A stretch of 64,000 nt of DNA, from assembly GCA_017431345.1 (NCBI GenBank), contig JAFRLH010000006.1, positions 1 to 64,000 on the forward strand. The letters are read 5' to 3'. Within the stretch, counting starts at the first letter, position 1. Each line of letters opens with the position of its first letter. Position numbers and translations under genes: made by a program. Shown piece by piece: positions 9,366 to 19,605 of the stretch. Below the pieces are notes generated by a model. The model did not search any database. It saw only the letters and a list, made by a program, of their open reading frames with translations, and was not told where the DNA came from. This DNA comes from Lachnospiraceae bacterium (GTDB lineage: Bacteria; Bacillota; Clostridia; Lachnospirales; Lachnospiraceae).

Positions 9366-9923
9366 TTATCTTCCCTCCTCATTTTTTCTGAAAGGCATGT
9401 TGAACAGGGTAAGGAGCTCTTTGGCTTCCTCATCTGTCTTAGCTGTTGTTACGAAAACGACGTCCATTCCTCTTACCTTGTCGATCTTGTCATACTCGAT
9501 CTCAGGGAAGATCAGCTGCTCGCGGATACCGAGGGAATAATTTCCTCTGCCGTCGAACGCATTGGGATTTACGCCGCGGAAGTCTCTGACGCGGGGAAGA
9601 GCAAGGTTGATCAGACGATCAACGAACTCGTACATCTTGTCGCCGCGCAGCGTGACTTTGCATCCGATGTTCATGCCTTCACGGAGCTTGAAGTTAGCGA
9701 TGGACTTCTTTGCCTTGGTGATGATCGGCTTCTGTCCTGTGATGGTCTCCATGTCCTTCATTGCGGACTCAAGAGCTTTGGCGTTCTCTCTTGCTTCACC
9801 AACGCCCATGTTCACCACGACCTTGTCGAGCTTCGGAACTTCCATTACGTTCTTGTAGCCGAACTTCTTGGTCATGGCATCCATATATTCATTATAATAT
9901 GCTTCTTTTAATCTGCTGCTCAC
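9366..9923 (-). CDS. rplE: 50S ribosomal protein L5
   Basis: L5 binds 5S rRNA and contacts P-site tRNA. The 185 residues contain [20 protein letters not shown], the central [20 protein letters not shown] and the C-terminal [20 protein letters not shown]. It ends 2 bases before rpsN starts. Confidence 0.98.
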   Translation of the reverse strand: MSSRLKEAYYNEYMDAMTKKFGYKNVMEVPKLDKVVVNMGVGEARENAKALESAMKDMETITGQKPIITKAKKSIANFKLREGMNIGCKVTLRGDKMYEFVDRLINLALPRVRDFRGVNPNAFDGRGNYSLGIREQLIFPEIEYDKIDKVRGMDVVFVTTAKTDEEAKELLTLFNMPFRKNEEGR

Positions 9924-9939
9924 GCCTCGAACCTCCTTC

Positions 9940-10251
9940 TTAATCGATCACGGATCCGTCGGCCTTGGCGATACGGACTTTCTTGCCGTCTCTCACTTCA
10001 AATCCGACGCGGGTGGGCTTTCCGCCTGCAACGAGCATGACATTGGAAAGATCAATGCTGCCCTCGAGGTGGATGATGCCGCCGTTGGGGTTGCGCTGGC
10101 TGACTTTGTTATGCTTTGTGAGCATGTTGACGCCTTCCACGATCACGCGGTTCTTCTTGTGATCGATGCGGATGACTTTGCCTTCTTTGCCTTTATCCTT
10201 ACCGGTGATGACCTGTACGGTATCTCCTACTTTGATTTTTGATGTCGCCAT
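9940..10251 (-). CDS. rplX: 50S ribosomal protein L24
   Basis: L24 initiates large-subunit assembly at the 5' end of 23S rRNA. The 103 residues carry the KOW motif near the start ([20 protein letters not shown]) and the conserved [20 protein letters not shown]. Placed between rplN and rplE. Confidence 0.98.
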   Translation of the reverse strand: MATSKIKVGDTVQVITGKDKGKEGKVIRIDHKKNRVIVEGVNMLTKHNKVSQRNPNGGIIHLEGSIDLSNVMLVAGGKPTRVGFEVRDGKKVRIAKADGSVID

Positions 10252-10264
10252 AACAGATACCTCC

Positions 10265-10633
10265 TTATAATACTTCCGGAGCGAGGGAAACGATCTTCAT
10301 GAACTGTTTCTCTCTGAGCTCTCTGGCTACCGGTCCGAAAATACGGGTTCCTCTGGGTGTCTTATCCTCACGGATGATAACGGCAGCGTTCTCATCAAAA
10401 CGGATATAGGAACCGTCTTTTCTGCGTGCGCCGTGCTTCGTGCGTACTACCACAGCCTTAACAACTTCACCTTTTTTAACAACGCCGCCGGGTGTTGCAT
10501 CCTTTACGGTAGCGATGATAACATCTCCGATGTTTGCATATCTTCTGGTGGAACCGCCCGTCACACGGATGCAGAGCAGCTCTTTGGCGCCGGTGTTATC
10601 CGCGACTCTCAGTCTGCTTTCCTGTTGAATCAT
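10265..10633 (-). CDS. rplN: 50S ribosomal protein L14
   Basis: L14 forms part of the intersubunit bridge. The 122 residues begin [20 protein letters not shown] and include [20 protein letters not shown] and [16 protein letters not shown]. Length and order are canonical. Confidence 0.98.
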   Translation of the reverse strand: MIQQESRLRVADNTGAKELLCIRVTGGSTRRYANIGDVIIATVKDATPGGVVKKGEVVKAVVVRTKHGARRKDGSYIRFDENAAVIIREDKTPRGTRIFGPVARELREKQFMKIVSLAPEVL

Positions 10634-10651
10634 ATCTGACTCCTCCTGTGC

Positions 10652-10906
10652 TTACTTGGCTTTCTCTACGATCTCGACCAGTCTCCATCTCTTATCCTTA
10701 GACAGCGGGCGGGTCTCCATGACTTTTACTGTATCGCCGATACCTGCGGTATTCTCTTCATCGTGTGCTTTGAGCTTATAGGTCTCTTTTACGATCTTTC
10801 CGTAAAGCGGATGCCTTACGTGATCCTCTATAGCAACGACAATGGTCTTGTCCATCTTATCGCTGATGACCTTGCCGATACGTGTTTTTCTCAAATTTCT
10901 TTCCAC
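10652..10906 (-). CDS. rpsQ: 30S ribosomal protein S17
   Basis: S17 is an OB-fold protein that binds the 5' domain of 16S rRNA early in assembly. The 84 residues include [20 protein letters not shown] and the C-terminal [20 protein letters not shown]. Placed between rpmC and rplN. Confidence 0.98.
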   Translation of the reverse strand: MERNLRKTRIGKVISDKMDKTIVVAIEDHVRHPLYGKIVKETYKLKAHDEENTAGIGDTVKVMETRPLSKDKRWRLVEIVEKAK

Positions 10907-10920
10907 GGTCTGCTTCCTCC

Positions 10921-11124
10921 TTACCTGGCGGCGTTCTGCGTGATCACAGTCTGGATCCTGGCAATGTTTCTTCTTACTTCCTTGATCCTGCCTGTGTTGT
11001 CAAGCTGATTCGTCGCGTTCTGAAATCTTAAGTTGAACAGTTCCTTCTTTGCAGAAACGAGTTCACTCTGAAGCTCTTCCGCGGATTTTGTTCTGAGTTC
11101 TGAAAGATACTGATTACTCTTCAC
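10921..11124 (-). CDS. rpmC: 50S ribosomal protein L29 (GTG start)
   Basis: L29 is a helical hairpin at the tunnel exit, part of the docking site for trigger factor and SRP. The reading frame is [20 protein letters not shown] onward with the core [20 protein letters not shown] chose the GTG at 11124, which gives the usual 67 residues and an 11-base overlap with rplP. A GTG 9 bases upstream (11133) is also possible but sits only 2 bases from the GGAAGG ribosome-binding site. Confidence 0.93.
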   Translation of the reverse strand: MKSNQYLSELRTKSAEELQSELVSAKKELFNLRFQNATNQLDNTGRIKEVRRNIARIQTVITQNAAR

Positions 11125-11569
11125 TGCCTTCACCGCCTTCCGGTTCTGCCTTTACTTCAAGGTCTTTCTTGGATACGATCTTGCATTTGACCGGGAGCTT
11201 GTGTCCAGCCAGACGGAGCGCTTCGCGGGCTGTTTCCTCAGGAACGCCGGCGATCTCGAAGAGAACGCGTCCGGGCTTTACAACTGCTACCCAGTATTCA
11301 AGCGCGCCCTTACCGGAACCCATACGGGTCTCAGCAGGCTTTGCTGTTACGGGCTTGTCGGGGAAGATCTTGATCCAGACCTTACCGCCACGCTTGATGT
11401 AACGTGTCATGGCAACACGGGCTGCCTCGATCTGATTGGAGCGGATCCAGGCGGGCTCTACAGCCACCAGACCATATTCACCGTTTGAAATCTTATTTCC
11501 TCTAAGCGCCTTGCCCGCCATGGTTCCGCGGAACTGTTTGCGGCGCTTGACTCTCTTCGGCATTAACAT
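11114..11569 (-). CDS. rplP: 50S ribosomal protein L16
   Basis: L16 is needed for A-site tRNA positioning. The 151 residues begin [20 protein letters not shown] and contain [20 protein letters not shown] and [20 protein letters not shown]. The C-terminus is slightly extended and acidic (EGGEGSEE). Start and rpsC stop overlap by one base (TAATG), so translation is coupled. Confidence 0.98.
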   Translation of the reverse strand: MLMPKRVKRRKQFRGTMAGKALRGNKISNGEYGLVAVEPAWIRSNQIEAARVAMTRYIKRGGKVWIKIFPDKPVTAKPAETRMGSGKGALEYWVAVVKPGRVLFEIAGVPEETAREALRLAGHKLPVKCKIVSKKDLEVKAEPEGGEGSEE

Positions 11570-12225
11570 TATTTTTCGCTCCCTTCTCTATTCTTCTTTG
11601 CGGGAAGCACCTCTCCCTTGTAGATCCAGACCTTTACGCCGACCTTACCATAGGTGGTGTTGGCCTCTGCGAAGCCGTAGTCGATGTCGGCACGCAGTGT
11701 CTGAAGCGGGATGGTTCCTTCCGAATAGAACTCCGAACGGGCGATGTCGGCTCCGCCGAGTCTTCCGCCCACAGCGCACTTGATGCCCTGGATGCCGCTC
11801 TTCATGGAGCGTCCCATAGCGGACTTCACGGCACGGCGGAAAGATACACGGTTCTCAAGCTGTCTTGCGATACCCTCTGCAACAAGCTGAGCCTCGCGGT
11901 CGGGTCTCTTCACTTCCTTTACATCGATGAAGAGCTTCTTGGCTGTCATCTTCTGAACATCCGCTTTAAGCTTTTCGATCTCAGCGCCGCCCTTACCGAT
12001 TACGATACCGGGCTTTGCGGTGAACACGGTCACCTTTACGCGGTCGGAAGCTCTCTCGATCTCAATGCGGTTCACGCCTGACTCATAGAGTCTCTTTTTA
12101 AGATATGTTCTGATCTTGTGGTCTTCTACCAGGTTATCAGCGAAATCACGCTCGGCATACCAGTTTGAATCCCAGCCTTTGATGACGCCGACTCTTAAAC
12201 CATGAGGATTAACCTTCTGTCCCAT
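11569..12225 (-). CDS. rpsC: 30S ribosomal protein S3
   Basis: S3 forms the mRNA entry channel and has helicase activity with S4 and S5. The 218 residues show the N-terminal [20 protein letters not shown], the type-II KH domain with [16 protein letters not shown] near 77-92 and the C-terminal S3 domain ([34 protein letters not shown]). Confidence 0.98.
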   Translation of the reverse strand: MGQKVNPHGLRVGVIKGWDSNWYAERDFADNLVEDHKIRTYLKKRLYESGVNRIEIERASDRVKVTVFTAKPGIVIGKGGAEIEKLKADVQKMTAKKLFIDVKEVKRPDREAQLVAEGIARQLENRVSFRRAVKSAMGRSMKSGIQGIKCAVGGRLGGADIARSEFYSEGTIPLQTLRADIDYGFAEANTTYGKVGVKVWIYKGEVLPAKKNREGSEK

Positions 12226-12237
12226 TTCGCTTCCTCC

Positions 12238-12624
12238 TTACTTCTCATCCAGTATGATGGTGATGTGACTGCTGCGCTTAAAGATCCTGTAGGCTCTGCC
12301 CTGTGCGCGGGGCTGGATCCTCTTCATCGTGGGTCCCTTGTTTGCGTAGCACTCCGCCACATACAGATTGTCAGCGGAAAGTCCGTTGTTGTTCTCGGCA
12401 TTGGCGATCGCGGACTTCAGAAGCTTGGTGATGACTTCTGATGCGTATCTGGGATTGTATGTAACGATAGCCAGGGCCTCGTTTGCGCTCTTGCCGCGGA
12501 TCGCATCAAGCACGAAGCATGCTTTCTGGACCGGTACGCGAGCGTATGAAAGCTTTGCGGAAGGCCTGGTGTCCTTAACGGCATTTCTTTCTCTCTTTAA
12601 TTGGGATCTATGTCCTTTTGCCAT
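12238..12624 (-). CDS. rplV: 50S ribosomal protein L22
   Basis: L22 lines the exit tunnel with L4, and its beta-hairpin is a known site of macrolide resistance changes. The 128 residues contain VLDAIRGKSANEALAIVTYN and the hairpin and tail TMKRIQPRAQGRAYRIFKRS. No unusual deletion is visible in the hairpin. Confidence 0.98.
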   Translation of the reverse strand: MAKGHRSQLKRERNAVKDTRPSAKLSYARVPVQKACFVLDAIRGKSANEALAIVTYNPRYASEVITKLLKSAIANAENNNGLSADNLYVAECYANKGPTMKRIQPRAQGRAYRIFKRSSHITIILDEK

Positions 12625-12647
12625 AATCTTGACTCCTTTCCTAACGC

Positions 12648-12929
12648 TTAGCGGGCCTTACTCTTCTTCTCGTCCTTACCGTGCCCGCGGTAAGTTCTGG
12701 TGGCAACGAATTCACCCAGCTTATGTCCGACCATATCTTCGGTGACATATACCGGCACATGACGGCGGCCGTCATGAACAGCGATCGTATGTCCTACCAT
12801 CGAAGGGAAGATAGTGGAGCGGCGTGACCAGGTCTTTATAACAGTCTTCTGTCCGGACGCATTAAGTGCGTCTACTTTTTTAAGCAGATGCTCATCTGCG
12901 AAAGGACCTTTCTTTAATGAACGAGACAT
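12648..12929 (-). CDS. rpsS: 30S ribosomal protein S19
   Basis: S19 sits in the subunit head with S13. The 93 residues begin [20 protein letters not shown] and include [20 protein letters not shown] and [20 protein letters not shown]. Normal length and position. Confidence 0.98.
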   Translation of the reverse strand: MSRSLKKGPFADEHLLKKVDALNASGQKTVIKTWSRRSTIFPSMVGHTIAVHDGRRHVPVYVTEDMVGHKLGEFVATRTYRGHGKDEKKSKAR

Positions 12930-12943
12930 TTTCTACCTCCTGC

Positions 12944-13789
12944 TTATTTCAGTGTTCTGCCGTCGCGTCTGCGGACAATCAGCTTGTTGGACTTGTTCTT
13001 CTTCTTTCTGGTCTTAAGACCAAGAGCAGGCTTGCCCCAGGGAGTGGAAGGTCCGGGACGTCCGATGCTGGTCTTTCCTTCACCACCGCCGTGAGGATGG
13101 TCGTTCGGGTTCATAACGGAACCGCGGACTGTCGGGCGGATGCCCATGTGACGCTTGCGTCCGGCTTTTCCGATGTTGACCAGGGAATGCTCTCCGTTTC
13201 CGACGATGCCGAGTGTGGCGCGGCAGCCGATCGGGACCATTCTCATCTCGCCGGAGGGCAGACGCAGTGTTGCGAACTTGCCTTCCTTAGCCATGAGCTG
13301 TGCGGAGTTTCCGGCGGAACGGACCAGCTGGCCGCCCTTTCCGGGGTGCATCTCGATATTGTGTACCTGGGTACCTACGGGGATGTTGGCAAGAGGGAGG
13401 CAGTTGCCGACGCGGAGTTCTGCGTGCTCACCGCTCATGACTGTCATGCCGTCTGTCAGGCCTTCGGGTGCCAGGATGTAAGCTTTCTCACCGTCTTCGT
13501 AGCAGATCAGGGCGATGTTCGCGGTACGGTTCGGATCATATTCGATGCCGATGACTTTCGCGGGGATGCCGTCCTTCTTATTTCTCTTGAAATCGATGAT
13601 TCTGTATTTTCTCTTCTCGCCGCCGCCATGATGACGAACGGTGATCTTGCCCTGGTTGTTTCTGCCGGCTGTCTTCTTCAGCGCGACGGTCAGGGACTTC
13701 TCAGGCGTATTCTTGGTGATCTCGCTGTGATCCAGCGCGGTCATCTGTCTCCGTGACGGAGTATACGGATTAAACTTTTTGATTCCCAT
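12944..13789 (-). CDS. rplB: 50S ribosomal protein L2
   Basis: L2 is required for subunit association and lies beside the peptidyl transferase centre. The 281 residues begin [20 protein letters not shown] and carry the OB and SH3-like domains and the conserved [20 protein letters not shown] loop, whose histidine is important for activity in E. coli L2. Confidence 0.98.
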   Translation of the reverse strand: MGIKKFNPYTPSRRQMTALDHSEITKNTPEKSLTVALKKTAGRNNQGKITVRHHGGGEKRKYRIIDFKRNKKDGIPAKVIGIEYDPNRTANIALICYEDGEKAYILAPEGLTDGMTVMSGEHAELRVGNCLPLANIPVGTQVHNIEMHPGKGGQLVRSAGNSAQLMAKEGKFATLRLPSGEMRMVPIGCRATLGIVGNGEHSLVNIGKAGRKRHMGIRPTVRGSVMNPNDHPHGGGEGKTSIGRPGPSTPWGKPALGLKTRKKKNKSNKLIVRRRDGRTLK

Positions 13790-13817
13790 TGTTTATTTGC
13801 TCCTTATTTTTCGTATC

Positions 13818-13858
13818 ACGGTCCGGGCGGGACCGTATAGACGAGGGGCATTCCCCTC
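13818..13858 (-). other. Two hairpins in the rplW-rplB gap
   Basis: The 70 bases between rplW and rplB contain GAGGGG-CATT-CCCCTC (13843-13858) and ACGGTCC...GGACCGT (13818-13836). Both are perfect on either strand. They lie upstream of the rplB ribosome-binding site without a T-run, so a processing, stability or translational role is more likely than termination. The role is inferred. Confidence 0.4.
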
Positions 13859-13859
13859 T

Positions 13860-14159
13860 TTACAGACCCTCGAAGATCTCGATGTCTGCGCTCTCCGGTG
13901 TAAGAGTCACGATCGCTTTTTTGGACTTCGCCGTTCTTCCGACGATGTAGCCTCTGCGGCGCTTCTTGCCGGGGCAGTTCATCGTGTTGACAGACTCGAC
14001 CTTTGTTCCTGCGAACATCTTCTCAACAGCATCCTTGATCATGCTCTTGTTTGCTTCCGGATGTACATAGAAGGTGTACTTTTTCTCTGCCATCAGGTTC
14101 ATGCTCTTCTCTGTGATGACAGGTCTTAAAATGACGTCATAATATTTTATATCAGCCAT
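13860..14159 (-). CDS. rplW: 50S ribosomal protein L23
   Basis: L23 is the main docking site for trigger factor and SRP at the tunnel exit. The 99 residues include [40 protein letters not shown] and the C-terminal basic loop [20 protein letters not shown]. Its start overlaps the rplD stop by one base. Confidence 0.98.
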   Translation of the reverse strand: MADIKYYDVILRPVITEKSMNLMAEKKYTFYVHPEANKSMIKDAVEKMFAGTKVESVNTMNCPGKKRRRGYIVGRTAKSKKAIVTLTPESADIEIFEGL

Positions 14160-14779
14160 TATGCATATACCTCCTCGATTGCTGCTACGCCGGCCTTCGT
14201 GGTGACGACCGTATCGTATTTTAAGATGTCGAATACATTGATGGTGTTAACGAGCGCGGTCTTTACGCCGGGCAGGTTCCTGGCGGAGAGCACTACGTTA
14301 AGATCGTTGCTGTCCATGACCACGAGAGCCTTCTCGACTTTGAGGTTGTCAAGGACTTTCTTCAGCTCTTTCGTCTTTGCGTCTTCCATCGTGAGAGTGT
14401 CCAGAACGACGAACTTGTCATCGTTAACACAGGATGTAAGAACGGACTTCAGGGCGAGCTGTTTTTCCTTCTTGTTCATCTTGAAGGAATAATCTCTGGG
14501 CTTGGGAGCGAATACTACGCCGCCGTGTGTCCACTGAGGGGAACGGGTCGAACCCTGACGGGCATGTCCTGTACCCTTCTGTCTCCAGGGCTTTCTTCCG
14601 CCGCCGGATACTTCCGAACGGGTCTTTGCGCTCTGTGTTCCCTGACGGTTGTTCGCAAGCTGCTGTACGACTGCCAGATGAACCAGATGCTCGTTTACTT
14701 CTACGCCGAAGACTGCATCGGAAAGTTCAAGTTCTTCGACCTGATTTCCTTCCATATTATAAACGTTTACTTTAGCCAT
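14159..14779 (-). CDS. rplD: 50S ribosomal protein L4
   Basis: L4 reaches into the exit tunnel and in E. coli represses the S10 operon by binding its leader. The 206 residues contain the tunnel loop region ([40 protein letters not shown]) and the C-terminal globular part. Whether it binds the leader upstream of rpsJ here cannot be told from sequence. Confidence 0.98.
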   Translation of the reverse strand: MAKVNVYNMEGNQVEELELSDAVFGVEVNEHLVHLAVVQQLANNRQGTQSAKTRSEVSGGGRKPWRQKGTGHARQGSTRSPQWTHGGVVFAPKPRDYSFKMNKKEKQLALKSVLTSCVNDDKFVVLDTLTMEDAKTKELKKVLDNLKVEKALVVMDSNDLNVVLSARNLPGVKTALVNTINVFDILKYDTVVTTKAGVAAIEEVYA

Positions 14780-14804
14780 CTATTTGTCCTCCTTTCCGCA
14801 CCCG

Positions 14805-15434
14805 TCAGGCTTTCACTGTCTCTTTAAGAGTGATCAGAGACTTCCTGGGTCCGGGAACAGAGCCTTTCACAAGAATGATATCGTCTTCAGGCATTACGCG
14901 GACAACAGTCAGATTCTGTACTGTTACCTTCTTGCTTCCGCCGTGTCCTGCCATCTTCTTTCCTTTAAATACCTTGGAAGGATCGGAGCAGGCGCCGTTG
15001 GAACCGGCATGGCGGTGATACTTGGAACCGTGAGCCATGGGTCCTCTGTGCAGGCCGTGTCTTGCGATCGCGCCCTGATATCCTTTACCTTTGGAGATCG
15101 CGGTAGCGTCTACCTTGTCTCCCTCGGCGAAGATGTCAGCCTTGATCTCTTTTCCGAGCTCATAGGATGCGGAATCTTCAAATCTGAACTCGCGGACATA
15201 TCTCTTGGGCGTGGTGCCGGCTTTCTCGAAATGTCCTTTCAGGGGCTTTCCGACCAGCTTTTCGCGCTTGTCTGTGAATCCTACCTGAACAGCTTCATAA
15301 CCGTCGTTCTCAGCGGTCTTGACCTGCGTTACCACACAGGGGCCGGCTTTGAGGACTGTGACGGGTGTAAGTGTTCCGTCCTCTGAGAAGACCTGGGTCA
15401 TTCCCACTTTTGTTGCCAGAATAGCTTTCTTCAT
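14805..15434 (-). CDS. rplC: 50S ribosomal protein L3
   Basis: L3 is one of the assembly initiators of the large subunit, with a loop close to the peptidyl transferase centre. The 209 residues begin [20 protein letters not shown] and contain [40 protein letters not shown] and the C-terminal [21 protein letters not shown] small hairpin GAGCGC-TCTC-GCGCTC (15456-15471) precedes its ribosome-binding site. Confidence 0.98.
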   Translation of the reverse strand: MKKAILATKVGMTQVFSEDGTLTPVTVLKAGPCVVTQVKTAENDGYEAVQVGFTDKREKLVGKPLKGHFEKAGTTPKRYVREFRFEDSASYELGKEIKADIFAEGDKVDATAISKGKGYQGAIARHGLHRGPMAHGSKYHRHAGSNGACSDPSKVFKGKKMAGHGGSKKVTVQNLTVVRVMPEDDIILVKGSVPGPRKSLITLKETVKA

Positions 15435-15483
15435 ACTTACCTCCTACAGCGGAGCGCTCTCGCGCTCATTCTAGTGTGATGGA

Positions 15484-15801
15484 TTACTTGGTTTTCATTT
15501 TTATGTCGATGTAAACACCGGCAGGCATTTCCAGACGGGACAGGGAATCCACTGTCTTCTGGTTCGGAGCGATGATGTCGATCAGTCTCTTATGAGTTCT
15601 CTGCTCGAACTGCTCTCTGGAATCTTTGTACTTGTGTACGGCACGAAGGATCGTGACTACTTCCTTTTTCGTGGGAAGCGGAACGGGGCCGCTGACCTGT
15701 GCTCCGGTCTTCTTCACTGTGTCGATGATCTTCGCCGCGCTCTGATCTACCAGCTGGTGATCATAAGCCTTCAACATGATTCTCATTACCTGACTTGCCA
15801 T
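15484..15801 (-). CDS. rpsJ: 30S ribosomal protein S10
   Basis: First gene of the superoperon. S10 (NusE) is in the subunit head and also acts in NusB-dependent antitermination. The 105 residues begin [20 protein letters not shown] and end [14 protein letters not shown] chose the ATG at 15801, preceded by AAAAGGAGGCGAC. The frame stays open 29 codons farther upstream but those residues have no family match. Confidence 0.97.
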   Translation of the reverse strand: MASQVMRIMLKAYDHQLVDQSAAKIIDTVKKTGAQVSGPVPLPTKKEVVTILRAVHKYKDSREQFEQRTHKRLIDIIAPNQKTVDSLSRLEMPAGVYIDIKMKTK

Positions 15802-15849
15802 AAAAAAAGTCGCCTCCTTTTCGGTTTGCTTCGCATTCCGACAAGCGGT

Positions 15850-15890
15850 GACTGTACACACACCCGTGTGTGTCCTAAAGACATACACAC
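15850..15890 (-). promoter_or_regulatory. rpsJ leader with competing hairpins
   Basis: The roughly 220-base leader between the promoter and rpsJ contains three complementary tracts on the plus strand: ACACACAC (15856-15863), GTGTGTGT (15866-15873) and ACATACACAC (15881-15890). In the minus-strand transcript the middle tract can pair with either neighbour, so the two hairpins exclude each other. That is the layout of a switch or attenuator. L4-mediated control of this operon is known in E. coli; a link here is inference. Confidence 0.4.
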
Positions 15891-16029
15891 GTCATTTCTG
15901 CTTCCCGCAGATGATTTTGGTACAGTGACCTGTCGTCAGTTTCTTGACTTGACATTCGCTCCGCCGGAGTTCCCTGCCCACCGGGGCAGCAACATCCGAC
16001 TTCACAGCTATCACGTCACAGCAAAAGAC

Positions 16030-16058
16030 ATAATACTACACGGGACGCATGATTGCAA
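16030..16058 (-). promoter_or_regulatory. Main promoter of the S10 superoperon
   Basis: Minus strand TTGCAA (16058-16053), a 17-base spacer and TATTAT (16035-16030). Directly upstream, at about 16060-16090, are phased A-runs on the minus strand (eight, six and seven A), the pattern of an UP element that binds the alpha C-terminal domains. Expected transcript start is near 16023. The strength fits a ribosomal operon. Confidence 0.8.
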
Positions 16059-16095
16059 GTGTTTTTTTGAAATTTTTTCAGGTTTTTTTTGGCCG

Positions 16096-16121
16096 AAAAA
16101 CCGCGGATTTCCGCGGTTTTT
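16096..16121 (-). terminator. Terminator after dusB
   Basis: Perfect 11-bp stem AAAAACCGCGG (16096-16106) with CCGCGGTTTTT (16111-16121) and a 4-base loop, ending in T on both strands. It lies 31 bases after the dusB stop codon and separates dusB from the ribosomal promoter. Confidence 0.85.
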
Positions 16122-16152
16122 CCATGCTTTGCGTAAATTTATGGCAAATGTT

Positions 16153-17115
16153 TCATGCATTCTTCAGACGGCTGCAGAGTTCCTGAAGCTGCGTATAAGT
16201 GCTCACCGTGTTGCTCATTCTGCGGATCGATGCGGAATGTTTCATGCCTGCGGTATACCATCCGATATGCTTCCGCATCATCCGGATCGCCGTATCCTCC
16301 CTGCGGGTCTCCATCAGGCCGCGGGCATGTTCCAGGATCATTTCCGCGACAGATACAACATCTGGTGCCGAAGGAGTTTCTTCCTTATATATATAGGCCC
16401 TGATCTGATCAAAGATCCAGGGATTGCCTCTCGCGGCCCTGGCGATCATCAGGCCGTCGCAGCCGGTCTCCGCCAGCATGCGCTTCGCATCCTGCGGTGT
16501 TTTGATATCGCCGTTGCCGATCACCGGGATGCTGACGGATTCCTTTACTTTCCTTATTATATTCCAGTCGGCCTGTCCGGAATAATATTGTTCCCTGGTG
16601 CGCCCGTGGATGGCGATGGCAGCCGCACCGGCAGCTTCCATTCTTTTCGCGAACTCCGGCGCATTGATATGCGCATCATCAAATCCCTTCCTGAACTTGA
16701 CCGTGACCGGCTTTTTCAGTTTCGCCGTCATGGCGGAAATGATGCGCTCCGCAAGTTCCGGATCCAGCATGAGCGCGGAGCCCTCGTGATTCTTTACCAC
16801 CTTCGGCACCGGACAGCCCATATTCACATCCACAAAATCAAAGTGTTCCTCGATCTGCGCAGCCTGTTCCGCCATCAGTTCCGGTTCGTTCCCGAAGATC
16901 TGCACCCCGATCGGGTGCTCAGCCTCGCGGTGGTACAGCAGCTCTGCGGTATTCTTATTTTTGTAGTACAGTGCCTTTGCGCTTACCATTTCCGTGACAC
17001 ATACGTCCGCACCATGCTGTCTGCAGATAAGACGGAACGTCTCATCCGTCACCCCGGCCATCGGCGCAAGGAAAAGCGGTATGGACGTTCCGGCAAATAA
17101 TTCATTGAAATTCAT
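16153..17115 (-). CDS. dusB: tRNA-dihydrouridine synthase
   Basis: FMN-dependent reduction of uridines in tRNA. The 320 residues form a TIM barrel starting IPLFLAPMAGVTDETFRLIC, with the catalytic cysteine in VDVNMGCPVPKVVKNHEGSA near residue 100, IAIHGRTREQYYSGQADW near 170 and the FMN-phosphate motifs VIGNGDI and GLMIARAARGNPWIF. The family to which it belongs (DusB) is common in Firmicutes. It is co-directional with the surface-protein gene upstream (13-base gap). Confidence 0.95.
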   Translation of the reverse strand: MNFNELFAGTSIPLFLAPMAGVTDETFRLICRQHGADVCVTEMVSAKALYYKNKNTAELLYHREAEHPIGVQIFGNEPELMAEQAAQIEEHFDFVDVNMGCPVPKVVKNHEGSALMLDPELAERIISAMTAKLKKPVTVKFRKGFDDAHINAPEFAKRMEAAGAAAIAIHGRTREQYYSGQADWNIIRKVKESVSIPVIGNGDIKTPQDAKRMLAETGCDGLMIARAARGNPWIFDQIRAYIYKEETPSAPDVVSVAEMILEHARGLMETRREDTAIRMMRKHIGWYTAGMKHSASIRRMSNTVSTYTQLQELCSRLKNA

Positions 17116-17128
17116 CTTTGATCCCTGA

Positions 17129-19486
17129 TCATTTAACAGTTACTTTGATCTTTGCGAATACGCCGTTCTGCGCGTATGCATAGATATAGCAGCTGCCCTT
17201 TTTCTTCTTTGCTTTTATGACGCCTTTTTTACTGACTGTGGCGATCCCGCTGTCTGAAGTCTCATAGGCTATTCCCCGGTGTCTTCTCACCTTCCGCTTC
17301 TTTGATGCGGCGACAGGCTTTGCCTTCAGTTTGAATGTTTTCCCCTTTTTGAGGGTTATCTTATTTTTCTTTTTCGCCGCAGCGGTGATCACTTTCTTAT
17401 CATTGCCGTATTTATTGCCTTTGGCTGCGATATGAACTGTCTTGGAGGTGGAAACGACCCTGCTGTTCTGATCCACTGCGACGACAAGGAATTTATAGTA
17501 TTTGTTTGTCTTTACCTTCTTCCCTGCGACCTTTTTGAATGTCAGAGACTTCTTTGCAGTGGCCGTAAGCTTCTTCATCTTGTTCTTTGTACCGCAGGCA
17601 TTGCCGTACACAATATATTTTTCTGCGCCGGACACCTTTTTCCAGGTGATCTTCACGGAAGTCTTTTTCTTACTCACGGCTTTCAGCTGCAGCAGACCGA
17701 AAGTACTGCCTGCGGGGGCCTCATCCTTCTTCATTTCGGTGATCGCTTTTTCAGCGGCGATCAAGGACGCGCCTTTGCCGACTGCGGTACCGTCTTTGGC
17801 TTTGCCGTCTGCGGTATCGTCTTTGGGCTTGTCCGCTGTGGTATCGTCTTTGGGTTTGTCAGCAGCAGGATCGTCTTTCGCTTTGCCTGTAATTTTGAAG
17901 GAGCAGGTCTTGCTTCCGGTAAAGTTGCCTTTTCCGGCGACGGTCACTTTGGCCGTGCCGGCTTCTTTGTTGTTTGAATAGGAGAGTGTAAAATCGGTCC
18001 CTTCCTTCAGGGTCTTGCCATTGAACTTGATCACCGGAGCGGGTTTTAATGCCGTGCCGGTATATTTCTGGTCCGCGATCGCACCGATGGAAGCAGCGGT
18101 GATCGGCGCCGGCTTGATCGTAAACGTTTTGTCTGCCTGTCCCGTGTATTTTCCTTTCCCGGAAACGGTCACGGACGCAGTTCCCGCGTTGATATTCTTT
18201 TTATAGGAACCGACTGTGTAATCCGTTTTCTGCGACATCGTCGCTCCCTTCCACTTCAACGTGACGGGAGGTTTCAGCGCAGCGCCGGTATAGGTCTGCG
18301 CCGGGATGAATGCCGTGCAGGCAGGGTCGGACACCCGCTTTCTGGCGATGACCGCTTCCTTTACCCAGGATTTGTCGGGGTTTGCCAGAACGCTTCGCTG
18401 CTGTCCGTCAATTTCCTGCTTCAGAACAATGGTATTTGCCGGGGATTTTACATAAATATTGTCAGTGAACTGGATCCCGTCCTGCTTTGCCAAAACGGCC
18501 ATCTTTTTACCCTTTATGGTCACCTCGCTCAGCTCAAACAAGGCATCTCCCCCGCAGACACCGATCCCGGAATCACCGGTCCCCGCAATCGTCCCGACAG
18601 TGTTCTCGACAGCGATGCAGTCTTTTGCGCGTACTGCATTCATTTTGGCGGAAACAGCAATGTTCGAATCGACCAGTTCAATCTGATGTTCTGCATCCAT
18701 ACCGTCTACGCCTGCTTCGATCTTCAGTTTGCTTTCCACCAGGGAAATACCGCCCTGGTCAGCCCTGATGCCGTCTCCGACAGCCGTTATAGAAAGATCA
18801 CAGGAATTGAGACTTACATACGACGTATCAATAGCGGTACCATCCACAGCAGATACGGAACCGGCAGCGCCGTCCATAGTGACCGCGCCGCCGGGGGCAG
18901 TATTCATCCCGTAGATACTCTTCAGATCGATCGCGGATCTTTCTATCAGGACTTCGTCATTTGCATAGAAGCTGCAGGATCCATCCGGAGCGCTTACAGT
19001 GACTTTTTCACAATCCTTGATGAGCAGGCTGCCGGAGGCAGAGAACACCGCGCCTTTGGATTTACTGTCAATCGTCACCCGGCATTTCTCAATTTAGATA
19101 TAGCCTCCGTTGATCACATGTTGTGTTCCGTCATATTCCTGCGCGATCTTCAGATTTATGCCGGTTACAGTCAGATCACCGGAAACATGGAGTGCAGTAT
19201 CGTGCCAGTGCAGTGTAAACGTATGCGGCACAGCTCCCTGATTTTCGATTTCAAAATCACCATCGCATTTAATGGAGCCGACGTTCATATCCTCATCCAG
19301 TATAATTTTTGTATTACCGGTAAACTGAAGGTTTTCAGCACTCGTTTCCTGATTGATATAACTGGCTTTATATTCGCCGCCGGAAAATCCGTCTCCGGCC
19401 CATGCCTCTTCCGGGCAGAACAAAAGCAGCAAAAATAAAACTGCTGCAGAAACAATGCCGGATTTCATCCTTAGTGCCTGCTTCAT
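17129..19486 (-). pseudogene. Secreted surface protein split by an in-frame stop
   Basis: Two open segments in the same frame, 19486-19094 and then 19093 to 17129, are separated only by a TAA at 19096-19094 (context GGC TAT ATC TAA ATT GAG). Read through, they make one protein of about 785 residues. It has a signal peptide (VLFLLLLFCPEEAWA), a repetitive beta-helix-like region resembling carbohydrate-binding surface proteins (about residues 40-380), two TGTALKP-type Ig-like repeats (about 390-560), an acidic/lysine linker of DDTADGK type, a fibronectin-III-like domain and a C-terminal Big_2-like domain (YETSDSGIATVSKKGVIKAK). The upstream part has a good ribosome-binding site (AAGGAGAAGAGG ATG). 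The downstream part has only a GTG at 19078 without one. A recent nonsense change (for example AAA to TAA) or a sequence error are the simplest explanations. Confidence 0.75.
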
Positions 19487-19605
19487 CCTCTTCTCCTTCC
19501 TGCACCCCTTATGGTACTTTGCCGGGCTCCGCAGTCAACCTGCATCAGTCCGGGCAAGCAGTCCTGCGTCAGCGTATCTTCCCCGGCTGCGTCATTCCCT
19601 GCAAA

